45,038 nt of DNA from Amycolatopsis coloradensis (GCF_037997115.1 NZ_CP150484.1:1497442-1542479); one strand, 5' to 3'. Numbered from the stretch's first letter, positions 25,994 to 35,108 are shown. Translations and numbers: made by a program. Notes: generated from the sequence alone by a model not told the origin.

Positions 25994-26713
25994 GTGCTCA
26001 GCAAGGAGCAGTACCTGGGTGCGGTGGCAGAGCGTATCCAGCGCAGCGGGGGCAGGCTGAACACCGTCCAGATCGGGCCGAGCGCGGCCGTCGTGGGCCT
26101 GTTCACCGAGTCCGTGATGATGTCGACGATGAACTACTGCGTGGTCGCCGCGGCGATCCCGGAGGTGACCGCGCCCGCGTTGTACGACTTCACCGGGCTG
26201 GCGACGCAGCACGCGCGCGCGAACGTGATGGGCACGGTCGGCTGGACGGCCGCTTCGGTGGTCATCGCCGGGCTGATCGGCGACCGCGTGTACCCGGACG
26301 CCGCGCAGGCCGCGTCGGCGAAGTCCGGCAACCAGTTCGGCGGCGAGACGCGCATGGTGGCCGTCGACGTTTCAGCGGCCCAGATGTACGCGTTCGTCGG
26401 CGGGAAGCTGTGGGGCGCGGCGGTACAGGGTTCGGTCAACGCGAAGCTGACGTTCTGCTTCCCGCAGCCCGCCGAGGTCTATCAGCAAGTGCAATGGGCG
26501 CAGTCGCAGGGCCAGCAGCCGCCCATGCCGCCAGGGCCGCCGGGGCCGCCTCCCGGTCAGCAGCCGCCTCCCGGCTGGCAGCCGCAGCAGCCACCGCCGC
26601 CGCAGTACCCGGTCGGGCCGCCGCCCGCGCAGGGTCCGCCGCCGGGCCAGCATCCGCCGCACTATCCGCCGCCCGCGCCCGGTTATCCGCCGCAGCGCCC
26701 GCCGGGGTACTGA
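25994..26713 (+). CDS. Conserved protein with central membrane-like core and Pro/Gln-rich tail
   Basis: 239 residues from GTG at 25994 with GGGAGG close upstream; GTG 25934 or ATG 25961 would lengthen it by 20 or 11 residues. The first ~155 residues alternate hydrophobic stretches (VVGLFTESVMMSTMNYCVVAAAIP and the GTVGWTAASVVIAGLIGD segment) in a globular layout. The last ~70 residues are Pro/Gly/Gln-rich, as in cell-surface or FHA-partner proteins. I do not recognise the family. Its stop overlaps the start of the PdxH-like gene by one base. Confidence 0.65.
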   Translation: MLSKEQYLGAVAERIQRSGGRLNTVQIGPSAAVVGLFTESVMMSTMNYCVVAAAIPEVTAPALYDFTGLATQHARANVMGTVGWTAASVVIAGLIGDRVYPDAAQAASAKSGNQFGGETRMVAVDVSAAQMYAFVGGKLWGAAVQGSVNAKLTFCFPQPAEVYQQVQWAQSQGQQPPMPPGPPGPPPGQQPPPGWQPQQPPPPQYPVGPPPAQGPPPGQHPPHYPPPAPGYPPQRPPGY

Positions 26714-27354
26714 TGAACCGCACGTTGCGCGGCTGGCCGTCGTTCCCCGAGGAACTTCCGGAGTTCGGCATCGAGGCCGCACCAGCGACCCCGCGGGAGC
26801 TTTTCCTGGAATGGCTCGAAGAAGCGGGTGAACACGTCCTGGCGCCGCATGCCGTCACTCTGTCCACAGTGGACGCCGACGGGGTGCCGGACGCGCGGGT
26901 CGTGATCCTCAAGGACGTCGACGGGGACACCTGGGCGGTGGCGACGAGTTCCGAAAGCCCGAAAGGGGTTCAGCTGGCGAATAATCCGTTCGCCGCGCTG
27001 ACCTTCTTCTGGCCGGGACGAGGCCGTCAGGTGCGCCTGCGCGGTCCGGTCTCGGCAGCCGATCCCGAAGTGTCCGCCGCCGATTTCACCGCCCGGCCGC
27101 CGGCGTCCCGGGTGGAGGCGTTCATCGGCAGACAGTCCCAGGTACTGGAGGATCCGGCCGATCTCGACCACGCGGCCGCGGAAGCGGAGCGGTGGGTCGG
27201 GGAGAATCCCGGCGTGGCACCGGAAACCTGGACCCGGTACCTGGTGACGCCGTCCGAAGTGGAGTTCTGGCAGGCGAGCCACGACCGGCGGCACAAGCGG
27301 CTCCGCTACCGGCGCGAGAACGGAAGCTGGCGCAAAGAACGCCTCTGGCCGTAA
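26713..27354 (+). CDS. PdxH-like pyridoxamine 5'-phosphate oxidase family protein
   Basis: 213 residues, ATG within the previous stop (TGATG). It has the split-barrel FMN fold motifs ARVVILKDVDGD, SSESPKGVQLANNPFAALTFFWPGR-like strand and the C-terminal PSEVEFWQASHDRRHKRLRYRR, typical of pyridoxine/pyridoxamine phosphate oxidase. It oxidises PNP/PMP to PLP in vitamin B6 salvage. Length and C-terminal dimer motif support a true PdxH, though substrate range cannot be read. Confidence 0.88.
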   Translation: MNRTLRGWPSFPEELPEFGIEAAPATPRELFLEWLEEAGEHVLAPHAVTLSTVDADGVPDARVVILKDVDGDTWAVATSSESPKGVQLANNPFAALTFFWPGRGRQVRLRGPVSAADPEVSAADFTARPPASRVEAFIGRQSQVLEDPADLDHAAAEAERWVGENPGVAPETWTRYLVTPSEVEFWQASHDRRHKRLRYRRENGSWRKERLWP

Positions 27355-27448
27355 ACGGTAACTGGGAACGACGATCGTCGGGTTGTCGTGGATGATTCAC
27401 TTCGGCGACGGTGAACGGACACCTTGTCCCAGATCGTTCGGAGGCGAA

Positions 27449-28726
27449 ATGTCCACACGCCGTCGCATCGGGGGCGCCTTGGCCGCCACAGGGCTCGCCC
27501 TGCTGGCCGTCACGACGCCCGTCGCGAGCGCCCAGACCGGCGACCCGGCGAGAGGGCTGTACTCGGTGGAGGGCGCGTCCACCCCGGACAAACGCACCGA
27601 GGTCGCTCGTACCGGCGTCGACGTCGCGGGCTCGCGCGGCGGCGCGCTGACCGTCGTCGCCACGCCGGGGCAGGCCGCGGCCCTGCGCGCGAACGGCTTC
27701 GGCCTGAAACCGCTCGGCGACTTCGACAGCATGCTCAAGCAGCGGAGCGGTCGCGCGGGCACCGCGGCGGTCGCGGGCGACTTCCCTCCGGGCGACGAGG
27801 CGTACCACACCTACGCCGAAACGACCGCAGAGCTGCAGAAGGCCGCGAAGGACCACAGCGACATCGCGACGCTGTCCAGCGTCGGCAAGTCCCACGAGGG
27901 CCGCGAGCTGAACCTGCTGAAGATCAGCGACAACGCGGGCACGGACGAGAACGAGCCCGAGGTCCTGTTCACCTGCAACCAGCACGCGCGCGAACACCTC
28001 ACCACTGAGATGTGCCTGCGGATCGTGCAGCGGTTCACCAGCGGCTACGCGACCGACGCGGCCATCAAGAAGATGGTCGACGAACACGAGATCTACGTGA
28101 TCCCGAACGTCAACCCGGACGGCTCGGAGTACGACATCTCCGGCGGCGAGTACCAGGGCTGGCGCAAGACGCGGAAGCCCGTGCCGGGCAGCAGCGCGAT
28201 CGGCACCGACCCGAACCGCAACTGGGACTACAAGTGGAACTGCTGCGGCGGGTCGAGCAACAGCCCGTCGGCCGAGGACTACCACGGTCCGTCGGCGTTC
28301 TCCGAGCCGGAGACCAAGGCGGTCGCGGATTTCGTGGACTCCCGCGTGGTCGGTGGCGCGCAGCAGATCAAGACGCACATCGACTTCCACACCTTCTCGG
28401 AACTGGTGCTCTGGCCGTACGGCTACACGAAGGCCGACACCGACACGGGCCTGAACGAAGAGGAAGCGAAGCGCTTCGCCGACGTCGGCAAGCAGATGGC
28501 CGCCACCAACGGCTACACGCCGGAGCAGTCCAGCGATCTGTACGTCACCGACGGCGACGTCAACGACTGGTTGTGGGGCAAGCACAAGATCCTCAGCTAC
28601 ACCTTCGAGATGTACCCGAAGGACGGCGGGATCGACGGCTTCTACCCGCCCGCTTCGGTGATCCCGGAGCAGACCGCCCGCAACGACAAGGCGGTCGACA
28701 TCCTGATCAACGAGGCGAAAGCCTGA
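27449..28726 (+). CDS. Secreted M14-family zinc carboxypeptidase
   Basis: 425 residues from ATG at 27449, which has a GGAGGCG ribosome site. A Sec signal peptide ends near residue 28. A pro-region precedes the catalytic domain, whose zinc ligands are H179 and E182 (HARE) and H314 (IDFHTF); the general base is E387 (TFEMYP). It removes C-terminal residues from peptides outside the cell. A 12-bp palindrome CGACGATCGTCG lies at 27369-27380 before it. Confidence 0.93.
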   Translation: MSTRRRIGGALAATGLALLAVTTPVASAQTGDPARGLYSVEGASTPDKRTEVARTGVDVAGSRGGALTVVATPGQAAALRANGFGLKPLGDFDSMLKQRSGRAGTAAVAGDFPPGDEAYHTYAETTAELQKAAKDHSDIATLSSVGKSHEGRELNLLKISDNAGTDENEPEVLFTCNQHAREHLTTEMCLRIVQRFTSGYATDAAIKKMVDEHEIYVIPNVNPDGSEYDISGGEYQGWRKTRKPVPGSSAIGTDPNRNWDYKWNCCGGSSNSPSAEDYHGPSAFSEPETKAVADFVDSRVVGGAQQIKTHIDFHTFSELVLWPYGYTKADTDTGLNEEEAKRFADVGKQMAATNGYTPEQSSDLYVTDGDVNDWLWGKHKILSYTFEMYPKDGGIDGFYPPASVIPEQTARNDKAVDILINEAKA

Positions 28727-29900
28727 GATCGGCCACTCGCGACGCCCGGCTCTTCGGTGAATCCAAGCTGAAGCTCCGGGCGTCGCCCAGTTGGTCACGG
28801 ACGAATTCCTCGGTCCGCGCGATCGTCTCGCGCAGCGCGGTGTCCTCTTCGCCGAAGAACTTGTGGACGATCTTGCGCGTCTCCGTGTCGAATTCCCACA
28901 AGCCGGCGATGCGCCCCCGGTCGACGATGACGTGACTCGGCGGATCCGCCTGCCCGCCCAGCGTCTCCCCCGCGCGGCCTCCGGGCACCGGGCGTTCGAC
29001 GTCGGCGTCGGCGAGCAGCCGCGGCAGGTCGCGGTGCAGCAGATGGACGCCGTCGATCCCGGCGAGCAGCGCGTACGACGGCTCGGCCGGCACGGTGAAC
29101 GCGGCGAACTCGTCGGCGATCTCCTCGGGCAGCAAGAGATCGGTGCCGTCGAGCGGCACGAGTTCCAGCTGTTCCGCGATCTTCTTCGCACTGGTCGCGG
29201 TGAAACCGGAGAACCAGCGGAAATGCTTCAGCGACGCCGGGGCCGCCCAAGAGAAGTACCGCCGGGCGAGTTCTTTTCGCGCGGTGTCCATATCGGACAG
29301 TCCACCGCGCGGGGACGGCGCCCAGCGGACGTAGCCGTAACGCTGCTGGTCCAGCCGCCCGTCGACCGGGACCCGGCGGATGTCGCCGCGGGCCTGGAGC
29401 AGGCCGAGCGCGAGCGGCAACGTCGTGGTGGTGCTGCGTTTGCGGCCCGCTTCCCCGAGATTGCGCACCACCGGTCCGGCGGCGTCCTTGATCGCGGCCG
29501 GGGCGAGCGGTTCGCCGGCGCCGTCGAGCAGATCGGCGATGGTGACGCACAACTGCTCGATCTCGGCCTGCGTGACGCCGAGGTATTTCTCCGCGGCCGC
29601 GAGTTCACCGGCGGGCGCCGCGGCGCCGACGGTCAGGCCGAGTTCGAAATCCACCGACGGCAGGACGTAGGCGCAGCCACGCGCCGAAGGCAGTTCGTGG
29701 ATGGCGAGCCGCGCGACGTCCGCGTCGACCGTTTCGCGATCGAGGCCCGCCCTGGCGAACAACCCGAGATAGGGCGCCGATCCGCCGACCGAGCGCATCC
29801 AGCCGGTCCGCTCCAGCACGGCGGCCGCCGAGGATCCGCGCCGCGTTCCGTCGAGCCCCTGCCGATGTGCCCACCACGCGCGCAGCTTGTCGGTCGCCAT
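28707..29900 (-). CDS. Winged-helix DNA-binding (HTH_42/AlkX-like) protein
   Basis: 397 residues. The family (YcaQ/AlkX, Pfam HTH_42) has several winged-helix units and includes DNA glycosylases that unhook interstrand cross-links. Visible conserved landmarks are an N-terminal Arg/Trp-rich WWAHRQGLDGT, the central ARRYFSWAAPASLKHFRWFSG-type segment and SHVIVDRGRIAGLWE near the C terminus. The QxQ/QxD catalytic signature of AlkX/AlkZ was not identified with certainty, so a glycosylase activity is inferred. It converges on the carboxypeptidase gene with a 20-base overlap. Confidence 0.8.
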   Translation of the reverse strand: MATDKLRAWWAHRQGLDGTRRGSSAAAVLERTGWMRSVGGSAPYLGLFARAGLDRETVDADVARLAIHELPSARGCAYVLPSVDFELGLTVGAAAPAGELAAAEKYLGVTQAEIEQLCVTIADLLDGAGEPLAPAAIKDAAGPVVRNLGEAGRKRSTTTTLPLALGLLQARGDIRRVPVDGRLDQQRYGYVRWAPSPRGGLSDMDTARKELARRYFSWAAPASLKHFRWFSGFTATSAKKIAEQLELVPLDGTDLLLPEEIADEFAAFTVPAEPSYALLAGIDGVHLLHRDLPRLLADADVERPVPGGRAGETLGGQADPPSHVIVDRGRIAGLWEFDTETRKIVHKFFGEEDTALRETIARTEEFVRDQLGDARSFSLDSPKSRASRVADLRLSPR

Positions 29901-29953
29901 GACTCCACGGTATGGGTATCGGGCGATACCCCGCAGCCTGGCACGATTACCGG

Positions 29954-30805
29954 ATGCTGGTCGAACTGGCCATCGGCGACGCGTACGGAGGCTCCTTCGA
30001 GCACGCGTACCCGAGCTTCGTCGCCGAACACAACAAGCTGACCGGTTACGTGCCGCATCACGGTCAGCCCGGCGCCCCGGCCGGTCGCTACACCGACGAC
30101 ACGCAGATGACGATCGCGATCGCCGAGGTGCTCGTGTCGGGACGGCGATGGACGCCGCTGCTGCTCGCCGAGCAGTTCGTGCGGGCGTATCACCGCGATC
30201 CGCACGACGGCTACGCGCCGCGTTTCCATCAGCTGCTCAGCGAGGTCCGGGACGGCGAAGAGCTGCTACGGCGCCTCCAGCCGCAAAGCGACAAGAGCGG
30301 TGCGGCCATGCGCGCGGGGCCGATCGGGCTCCTGCCGACCGTCGACGACGTCCTCTACCACGCGAAACTGCAGGCCAGGATCACGCACGACACCCCGGCC
30401 GGGATCGCCGCGGCGCAGGCCGCCGCGCTGGCCGTGCACTACTGCCACCATCGGGTGGGTCCGCTTTCCGAGCTCGCGAGGTGGATCGACGGGATCCTTC
30501 CGGAGGACGTCGGGCACGGCGGCTGGGCGCTGCCGTGGTCGGGCAAGGTCGGGCCGCAGGGCTGGATGAGCGTGCGCGCCGCGCTGACCACCCTCGCGTC
30601 CTGCCGGAGCCTGAGCGGAATGCTCCATGCCACCGTCGCGCTCACCGGTGACGTCGACACCGTCGCGACGATCGCGCTGGCCGCCGCGTCGCGCTCGCCC
30701 GAGGTGGCTCAGGATCTGCCGCCGGTGCTGTGGCGCGACCTGGAGAACGGCGAGTTCGGCCGCGACTATCTGGCGGCGCTCGACGAGCGGCTGCTGCACA
30801 TCTGA
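29954..30805 (+). CDS. ADP-ribosylglycohydrolase family protein
   Basis: 283 residues from ATG at 29954; an upstream reading adds 14 unconserved residues. It has the DraG-type metal-binding motifs GDAYGGSFE at the start, YTDDTQMT (~41-48) and GDVDTVATIALA near residue 230. It hydrolyses ADP-ribose from proteins or small molecules with two Mg2+. Substrate unknown. The divergent gap to the winged-helix gene holds its promoter. Confidence 0.9.
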   Translation: MLVELAIGDAYGGSFEHAYPSFVAEHNKLTGYVPHHGQPGAPAGRYTDDTQMTIAIAEVLVSGRRWTPLLLAEQFVRAYHRDPHDGYAPRFHQLLSEVRDGEELLRRLQPQSDKSGAAMRAGPIGLLPTVDDVLYHAKLQARITHDTPAGIAAAQAAALAVHYCHHRVGPLSELARWIDGILPEDVGHGGWALPWSGKVGPQGWMSVRAALTTLASCRSLSGMLHATVALTGDVDTVATIALAAASRSPEVAQDLPPVLWRDLENGEFGRDYLAALDERLLHI

Positions 30806-30865
30806 CGTAGGCGGGCTCCACGGAACGCGGACGCGCGCGCCGTCCGGTTTCGGCAGACTGGGCGG

Positions 30866-31939
30866 GTGAAGTGGCTGATCAGGGGCGGAGCAGTCGCCGC
30901 TTGGCTCGCGGTGAGCGCGCTGCTCGTCGTCGGCACGGCGAATCTCGAACCCGGGCCTGGGGAACGCCCGGTCGACGCGTTCGGCTTCGCCGTCGTCGCG
31001 CTCGCTTGTCTCACACTCGCGGCAGCGTGGCGGCTTCCGGTTGTCGCGGCCGGAACGGAAGCGTTTGCGCTGCTGCTCTACCTGGGTTTCGGCTATCCCG
31101 ACGGTCCGGTGTTGTTCGCCGGTCTCGTGCCGCTGTTCGCGCTCGGAACGCTGCGTCCGCGGCGGCTCGCGTACGCCGTCGCGGGCGGTATGGCGGTGAT
31201 AGTCGTCGGCGTGAACCTGGCCACCGGCGGGGCGGGCGTCCTCGATCTGGTCTTCGTCGGCTGGGCAGGCTTCGCGGTCTTCGCGGCCGACGCGCTTCGA
31301 GGACGGCGTGAGCGGGCCGCGGCCGCAGAACAGGCGGAACGCGATCGCGTCCTCGGCGAGCGGCTGCGCATCGCCCAGGATCTGCACGACAGCGTCGGCC
31401 ACGCGATGGCGGTCATCAACGTCCAGTCGGGGATGGCCGAGCACGTGATCGACGATCACCCGGAAGTGGCGAAGGAAGCGCTCGGTGTCGTCCGCACGGT
31501 CAGTGGGACGATCCTGGACGAGCTGAACGCGATGGTGCGGCTGCTGCGTGACGAATCCGCCCCGCTCCGGCCGGCGCCCGAGGTGGCGGACATTCCCGCG
31601 CTGGTCGCGTCGGCGAACCAGGCGGGCCTGGCCGTCACGCTGGACCTCGACGCTCCCGGGATCGGGCAGCCGGTCGGCGGCGCGGTGTACCGGATCGTCC
31701 AGGAATCCCTCACGAACGCCGCGAAACACGGCAGGTCGGCCGCCGAAGTGACGGTGCGAGCCGACGAGAGGGGCCTGCGGCTCGACGTAATCAACGAGGT
31801 CAACGAGGTCCGCGCGCCTGGTCCGGACGTCCCCGGTGCCGGGATCAGCGGAATGGGTGAACGGGCCAGGGCGACCGGCGGCACACTGACCGCGGGCCGT
31901 GAGGACGGGAGGTTCCGGGTGAGCGCGCGATGGCCGTGA
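30866..31939 (+). CDS. Sensor histidine kinase (HisKA_3 type)
   Basis: 357 residues, GTG start. Six hydrophobic segments in residues ~5-140 form a membrane sensor without large extracellular loops. The phospho-acceptor His174 is in AQDLHDSVGHAM, and the ATPase has ESLTNAAKHG and GAGISGMGERA. It is the DesK/NarX-like kinase of a pair with the next gene, which overlaps by ten bases. The signal is probably membrane state, by family. Confidence 0.92.
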   Translation: MKWLIRGGAVAAWLAVSALLVVGTANLEPGPGERPVDAFGFAVVALACLTLAAAWRLPVVAAGTEAFALLLYLGFGYPDGPVLFAGLVPLFALGTLRPRRLAYAVAGGMAVIVVGVNLATGGAGVLDLVFVGWAGFAVFAADALRGRRERAAAAEQAERDRVLGERLRIAQDLHDSVGHAMAVINVQSGMAEHVIDDHPEVAKEALGVVRTVSGTILDELNAMVRLLRDESAPLRPAPEVADIPALVASANQAGLAVTLDLDAPGIGQPVGGAVYRIVQESLTNAAKHGRSAAEVTVRADERGLRLDVINEVNEVRAPGPDVPGAGISGMGERARATGGTLTAGREDGRFRVSARWP

Positions 31940-32589
31940 TCAGGGTGGTGCTCGCCGACGATCAGCTCCTGGTGCGGTCCGGGTTCGCGGCGCTGCTCCG
32001 GGCGGAAGCCGGGATCACCGTGGTGGGGGAAGCGGACGACGGCGAGGCGGCGGTCGCCGTCGTCGCGGAAACCGTGCCCGACGTGGTGCTGATGGATATC
32101 CGGATGCCAGGGACGGACGGGTTGGAAGCCACCCGCCGGATCATGGCGGACGAACGGCTTTCCGGTGTCCGCGTCCTCATGCTGACGACATTCGACCTCG
32201 ACGAATACGTCTTCGACGCGCTACGCGGCGGAGCGAGCGGCTTCCTGCTCAAGCACACGAGGCCCGCCGATCTGATCCAGGCGGTCCGCGTCGTGGCGGC
32301 GGGAGACGCGCTCCTCTCCCCGAGCGTGACCAGGCGGCTGATCGCGGAATTCACCGCTCGGCCGTCACCTTCGCTGCCCCGTGCCGACGGCTCGGCGTTC
32401 ACCGAACGAGAGCACGAAGTCGTCCTTCGCGTCGCGCAGGGAATGTCGAACGAGGAGATCGCGCGGGAGTTCGTGATCAGCGCGGCGACCGTCCGGACCC
32501 ACGTCAGCCGGGCGATGACCAAGGTCCACGCCCGCGACCGCGCGCAGCTCGTGGTCTTCGCCTATCAGAGCGGGATGGTGCGCGTCTGA
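31930..32589 (+). CDS. NarL/FixJ-family response regulator
   Basis: 219 residues. Receiver with LADDQ at the start, Asp56 in VLMDIRMP, Thr/Lys (LTTF, LLKH) and a C-terminal LuxR helix-turn-helix (FTEREHEVVLRVAQGMSNEEIA). It overlaps the kinase by ten bases. The pair is downstream of the ADP-ribosylglycohydrolase and upstream of a secreted hydrolase; which of these it controls is not known. Confidence 0.93.
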   Translation: MAVIRVVLADDQLLVRSGFAALLRAEAGITVVGEADDGEAAVAVVAETVPDVVLMDIRMPGTDGLEATRRIMADERLSGVRVLMLTTFDLDEYVFDALRGGASGFLLKHTRPADLIQAVRVVAAGDALLSPSVTRRLIAEFTARPSPSLPRADGSAFTEREHEVVLRVAQGMSNEEIAREFVISAATVRTHVSRAMTKVHARDRAQLVVFAYQSGMVRV

Positions 32590-32653
32590 CGTAGCCACCG
32601 ATCCCCACGCCGGCACGACGACGCGACCTCGGCACGCGAGCGACGCTTCCGCC

Positions 32654-33589
32654 ATGAAATTCCTCGCGAAAGCCGCTCTGCTCACCGCATTCCTCTCCCT
32701 GTCCGGAACCACGACCGCGCTCGCCGCGGAACGACCGGCCCGCTGCGCCGAACAACGTTTCGCGGTCCAGGTGAACGGCGAACGCCAGACGATCGCGGGC
32801 GAACTCTGCGTCCGCGGGAAGCTCACCCCGCGCAAGCCGATCCAGATCCTGTTGCACGGCGGGACCTACGACCGTGACTACTGGGACTGGCCGTACCAGC
32901 CGCGTCGGTATTCCTATGTGGACAGTGCGACCCGCGCGGGCTACGCGACGCTCAACCTCGACAGGCTCGGGTACGGCCGCAGCAGCCGTCCGGATCCGGA
33001 AACCCTCGACTTCGAGGCCGGCGGCGAGGCCGTCCACCAGGTCGTCCGGCAGCTGCGCCCACGGTTCCGCACAATCGTCCTCAATGGACACTCCATGGGC
33101 GGGCTCGTCGCGGAACGGGCCGCCGGACGGGGCGGCGTCGACGCCGTGATCGTCAGCGGCATCCCCCGCGACCGGCCCGGCGCACGGTCCGCGGCGACGG
33201 AATCACCGTTCTTCCCTGCCGAACTGGACCCGAAGTTCGCCGGAAAGCCTTGGGCCCGCGGCTATTTCACGACACGTCCCGGCACCCGCGCGCAGACCTT
33301 CCACCACCCCGGCACCTACGACCCCGCGATCATTCCCGTCGAAGAAGCCCTCAAGGACACGCTGGCGTCGGCGGAACTCCGCTCGGTGGGACCCGGCGCG
33401 GCGACACGATCGGCACCGAAGGTCCCGACGGCGTACGTGCTCGGCGAGCACGACACCCTGGTCTGCGGGAACGGCGACTGCGGCGCCGACAAGATCGTGC
33501 GGGGCAGCGGTCACTCGATCAACACCAGCCTCGCCGCGCCTGCCTTCTACCGGTGGACCTTCACCTGGCTGGCTCGAAAGTTAGGGTGA
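32654..33589 (+). CDS. Secreted alpha/beta hydrolase
   Basis: 311 residues. A Sec signal peptide ends near ALAA (~residue 25). The alpha/beta hydrolase fold is seen in LLHGGTYDRDYWDW (oxyanion), the nucleophile elbow LNGHSMGGLVAE with Ser, and late Asp/His candidates in LGEHDTLVC and GSGHSIN. It is an exported esterase or peptidase-like enzyme of unknown substrate. Its last codons carry one arm of the palindrome in front of merR. Confidence 0.88.
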   Translation: MKFLAKAALLTAFLSLSGTTTALAAERPARCAEQRFAVQVNGERQTIAGELCVRGKLTPRKPIQILLHGGTYDRDYWDWPYQPRRYSYVDSATRAGYATLNLDRLGYGRSSRPDPETLDFEAGGEAVHQVVRQLRPRFRTIVLNGHSMGGLVAERAAGRGGVDAVIVSGIPRDRPGARSAATESPFFPAELDPKFAGKPWARGYFTTRPGTRAQTFHHPGTYDPAIIPVEEALKDTLASAELRSVGPGAATRSAPKVPTAYVLGEHDTLVCGNGDCGADKIVRGSGHSINTSLAAPAFYRWTFTWLARKLG

Positions 33590-33597
33590 CCTAACTT
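33578..33597. promoter_or_regulatory. AAGTTAGG-N4-CCTAACTT palindrome before the MerR gene
   Basis: Two 8-bp perfect arms (33578-33585 and 33590-33597) surround GTGA. It overlaps the hydrolase stop and ends 12 bases before the MerR start, where a TAGACT -10-like sequence follows. Core GTTAGG-N4-CCTAAC is the same as in the fprA promoter. It may be the MerR protein's own site or an IdeR-type iron box (14 of 19 positions fit the remembered consensus). Confidence 0.6.
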
Positions 33598-33608
33598 AGA
33601 CTGGTCGC

Positions 33609-34007
33609 ATGGATTCCTTGACGCCGGTTCGCGAGGCCGCCGACCATTTCGGGCTGGCGATCTCGACCCTGCACTACTGGGAACGCCGCGGGCTCATCAC
33701 GGCCTTCCGCCGTTCGGGCAAGCGGTACTACGACGACGACCAGCTGTACCGCATCGCGCTGATCAAGCACTGGCGGCGGATCGGCGGGCTCGGCCTGACC
33801 AGGATCACCGAACTGCTCGCCGAACAGCAGCGCTGGCGGGAGGTGGTGACGAGCAGGGTCGCCGAGATCGAACGGGAGCGTGCGCGGCTCGACACCGCGC
33901 ACGACTACCTGGTCGAGCTCCTCACTTGCCGCCGCGAGGGGAACCTTGAGGACTGCCCCTGGTTCCGCGACCGGGTCGACCTGCCCGCCCACGCGGCGGC
34001 GAGCTGA
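33609..34007 (+). CDS. MerR-family transcriptional regulator
   Basis: 132 residues. The N-terminal winged helix reads PVREAADHFGLAISTLHYWERRGL and the dimerisation coiled coil follows. A C-terminal tail CRREGNLEDCPWFRDRVD contains two Cys residues that might sense metal or thiol. MerR proteins bind palindromes in their own promoters, and a 20-bp palindrome is present just upstream. The regulated genes are not evident. Confidence 0.9.
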   Translation: MDSLTPVREAADHFGLAISTLHYWERRGLITAFRRSGKRYYDDDQLYRIALIKHWRRIGGLGLTRITELLAEQQRWREVVTSRVAEIERERARLDTAHDYLVELLTCRREGNLEDCPWFRDRVDLPAHAAAS

Positions 34008-34233
34008 GCGCCGGCATCGTCACCGCCGCGACCACCGCGGCGGAGGCGAGGAACGCGGCTGACTATGTCCGCGGCATTTCTGCAGTTCCTTGCTCGACAA
34101 CCTGAGATCGTCGAGGTCGGTCTCGAAACTTGACCATGTTCACCTCGCTGTCCGGATTCACCCCCATGTAAGCAGCGTTGACTTGGCTGGGCGCACGACT
34201 TTGTCATCCGCGTACGGTGACGAACATCGCTCC

Positions 34234-34674
34234 TCAGACGCAGACCCAGCAGTAGAGGCGGTCGCCCCTGGTCGTGGCGGTGCGGGCGACTTCCGCGAGG
34301 CCGGTCAGCACGGCGGCCAAGTCGGCGGGGTCGGCCTGGCCATCGAACTCCTCGGTCCGGGACCAGGGCTCGGCCACCTCGCGTAAGCGCGCTTCGTCGG
34401 CGTCGGACAGCGCGGCGGACAGCTCTTCGGTCAGCGGGACGACCAGACGTACGCCGTCACCGGCCATGGCGACGGGGGCGATTTCGCGGTCGATGACGGT
34501 CTCGTAGTCGGCACCGGTGAGCAGGGACTCCAGCGTGCCCAGCTGAACGAACGGATCCACACCCTTGAGTTGGACGGTCGGCAAGGACGCCTCGGCGGGG
34601 CCGCCGACGAGGTCGATGGTGGCGGCCGCGGCGTCGTTGTCCGGTGCGGCGAAGTAGTCGAAGAGCACACCCAT
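34234..34674 (-). CDS. Conserved hypothetical protein
   Basis: 146 residues from ATG at 34674; longer readings run into the tRNA-Ala region and were rejected. It begins MGVLFDYFAAPDNDAAA and ends GDRLYCWVCV; helical segments rich in Ala/Asp/Glu dominate. I recognise no domain. The C-terminal CWVCV could bind metal. It lies between merR and tRNA-Ala and appears to be transcribed alone. Confidence 0.7.
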   Translation of the reverse strand: MGVLFDYFAAPDNDAAAATIDLVGGPAEASLPTVQLKGVDPFVQLGTLESLLTGADYETVIDREIAPVAMAGDGVRLVVPLTEELSAALSDADEARLREVAEPWSRTEEFDGQADPADLAAVLTGLAEVARTATTRGDRLYCWVCV

Positions 34675-34697
34675 GCGCGCATTCTGGGGGAAACGAA

Positions 34698-34724
34698 AAG
34701 GCCACCCGCGGTGCGGGTGGCCTT
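34698..34724 (-). terminator. Terminator downstream of tRNA-Ala
   Basis: AAGGCCACCCGC (34698-34709) pairs with GCGGGTGGCCTT (34713-34724) across GGT. On the minus strand it is followed by TTTTCGTTT, so it ends the tRNA-Ala transcript. Confidence 0.9.
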
Positions 34725-34751
34725 CGTGGATCCCCTTCGTGAATCCCAGAG

Positions 34752-34824
34752 TGGAGCTGAGGGGAATCGAACCCCTGACCCCCGCCTTGCAAAGGCGGTG
34801 CTCTACCAATTGAGCTACAGCCCC
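34752..34824 (-). tRNA. alaT: tRNA-Ala (anticodon TGC)
   Basis: 73 bases fold as a complete cloverleaf on the minus strand: acceptor GGGGCTG/CAGCTCC with discriminator A, D-arm AGCTCAATTGGTAGAGC, anticodon loop with TGC, and the TTCGATT T-loop. The CCA end is not encoded. It follows the tRNA-Ile/DLW-39 region as in Mycobacterium (ileT-alaT after gyrA). Confidence 0.97.
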
Positions 34825-34861
34825 GGATCGCAGCCGATCATGATAACCGCCCGCGCCGAAA

Positions 34862-35050
34862 TCAGTTGTTGCGGGACGCGTCCGCGGCCTTGGCCGGAGC
34901 GCTTCCGTTGGTGGAGGCGGATCCCAGGGGACGCTCGGTGGGAGCGGTGGCCTCACGCCAGAGGTCGGCCTCGGCCTTGGCGGCCTTGTTGCGCTTGATC
35001 ACGAACAGCACGCCGCCCGCGATGACCGCGAGTGCCAACAGCTTCTTCAT
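34862..35050 (-). CDS. DLW-39 family small protein
   Basis: 62 residues with an N-terminal hydrophobic helix (KKLLALAVIAGGVLFVI) and the family motif AEADLWREAT about residue 27. DLW-39 proteins are short actinobacterial proteins conserved between the tRNA-Ile and tRNA-Ala genes near gyrA; their function is unknown. Here the gene marks the chromosome side of the mobile element boundary. Confidence 0.9.
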   Translation of the reverse strand: MKKLLALAVIAGGVLFVIKRNKAAKAEADLWREATAPTERPLGSASTNGSAPAKAADASRNN

Positions 35051-35108
35051 CAGAAGCCCCCTCTTTCCGCCGAGTTGCTCCGCCTACCCACCGATGCTAC
35101 TGCACCAC

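Noticed and set aside
34008..34080. Hydrophobic minus-strand stretch resembling the end of an MFS transporter beside merR
   Set aside because: Short, interrupted by a TAG and not supported by further transporter sequence; chance hydrophobic reading in GC-rich DNA is as likely.
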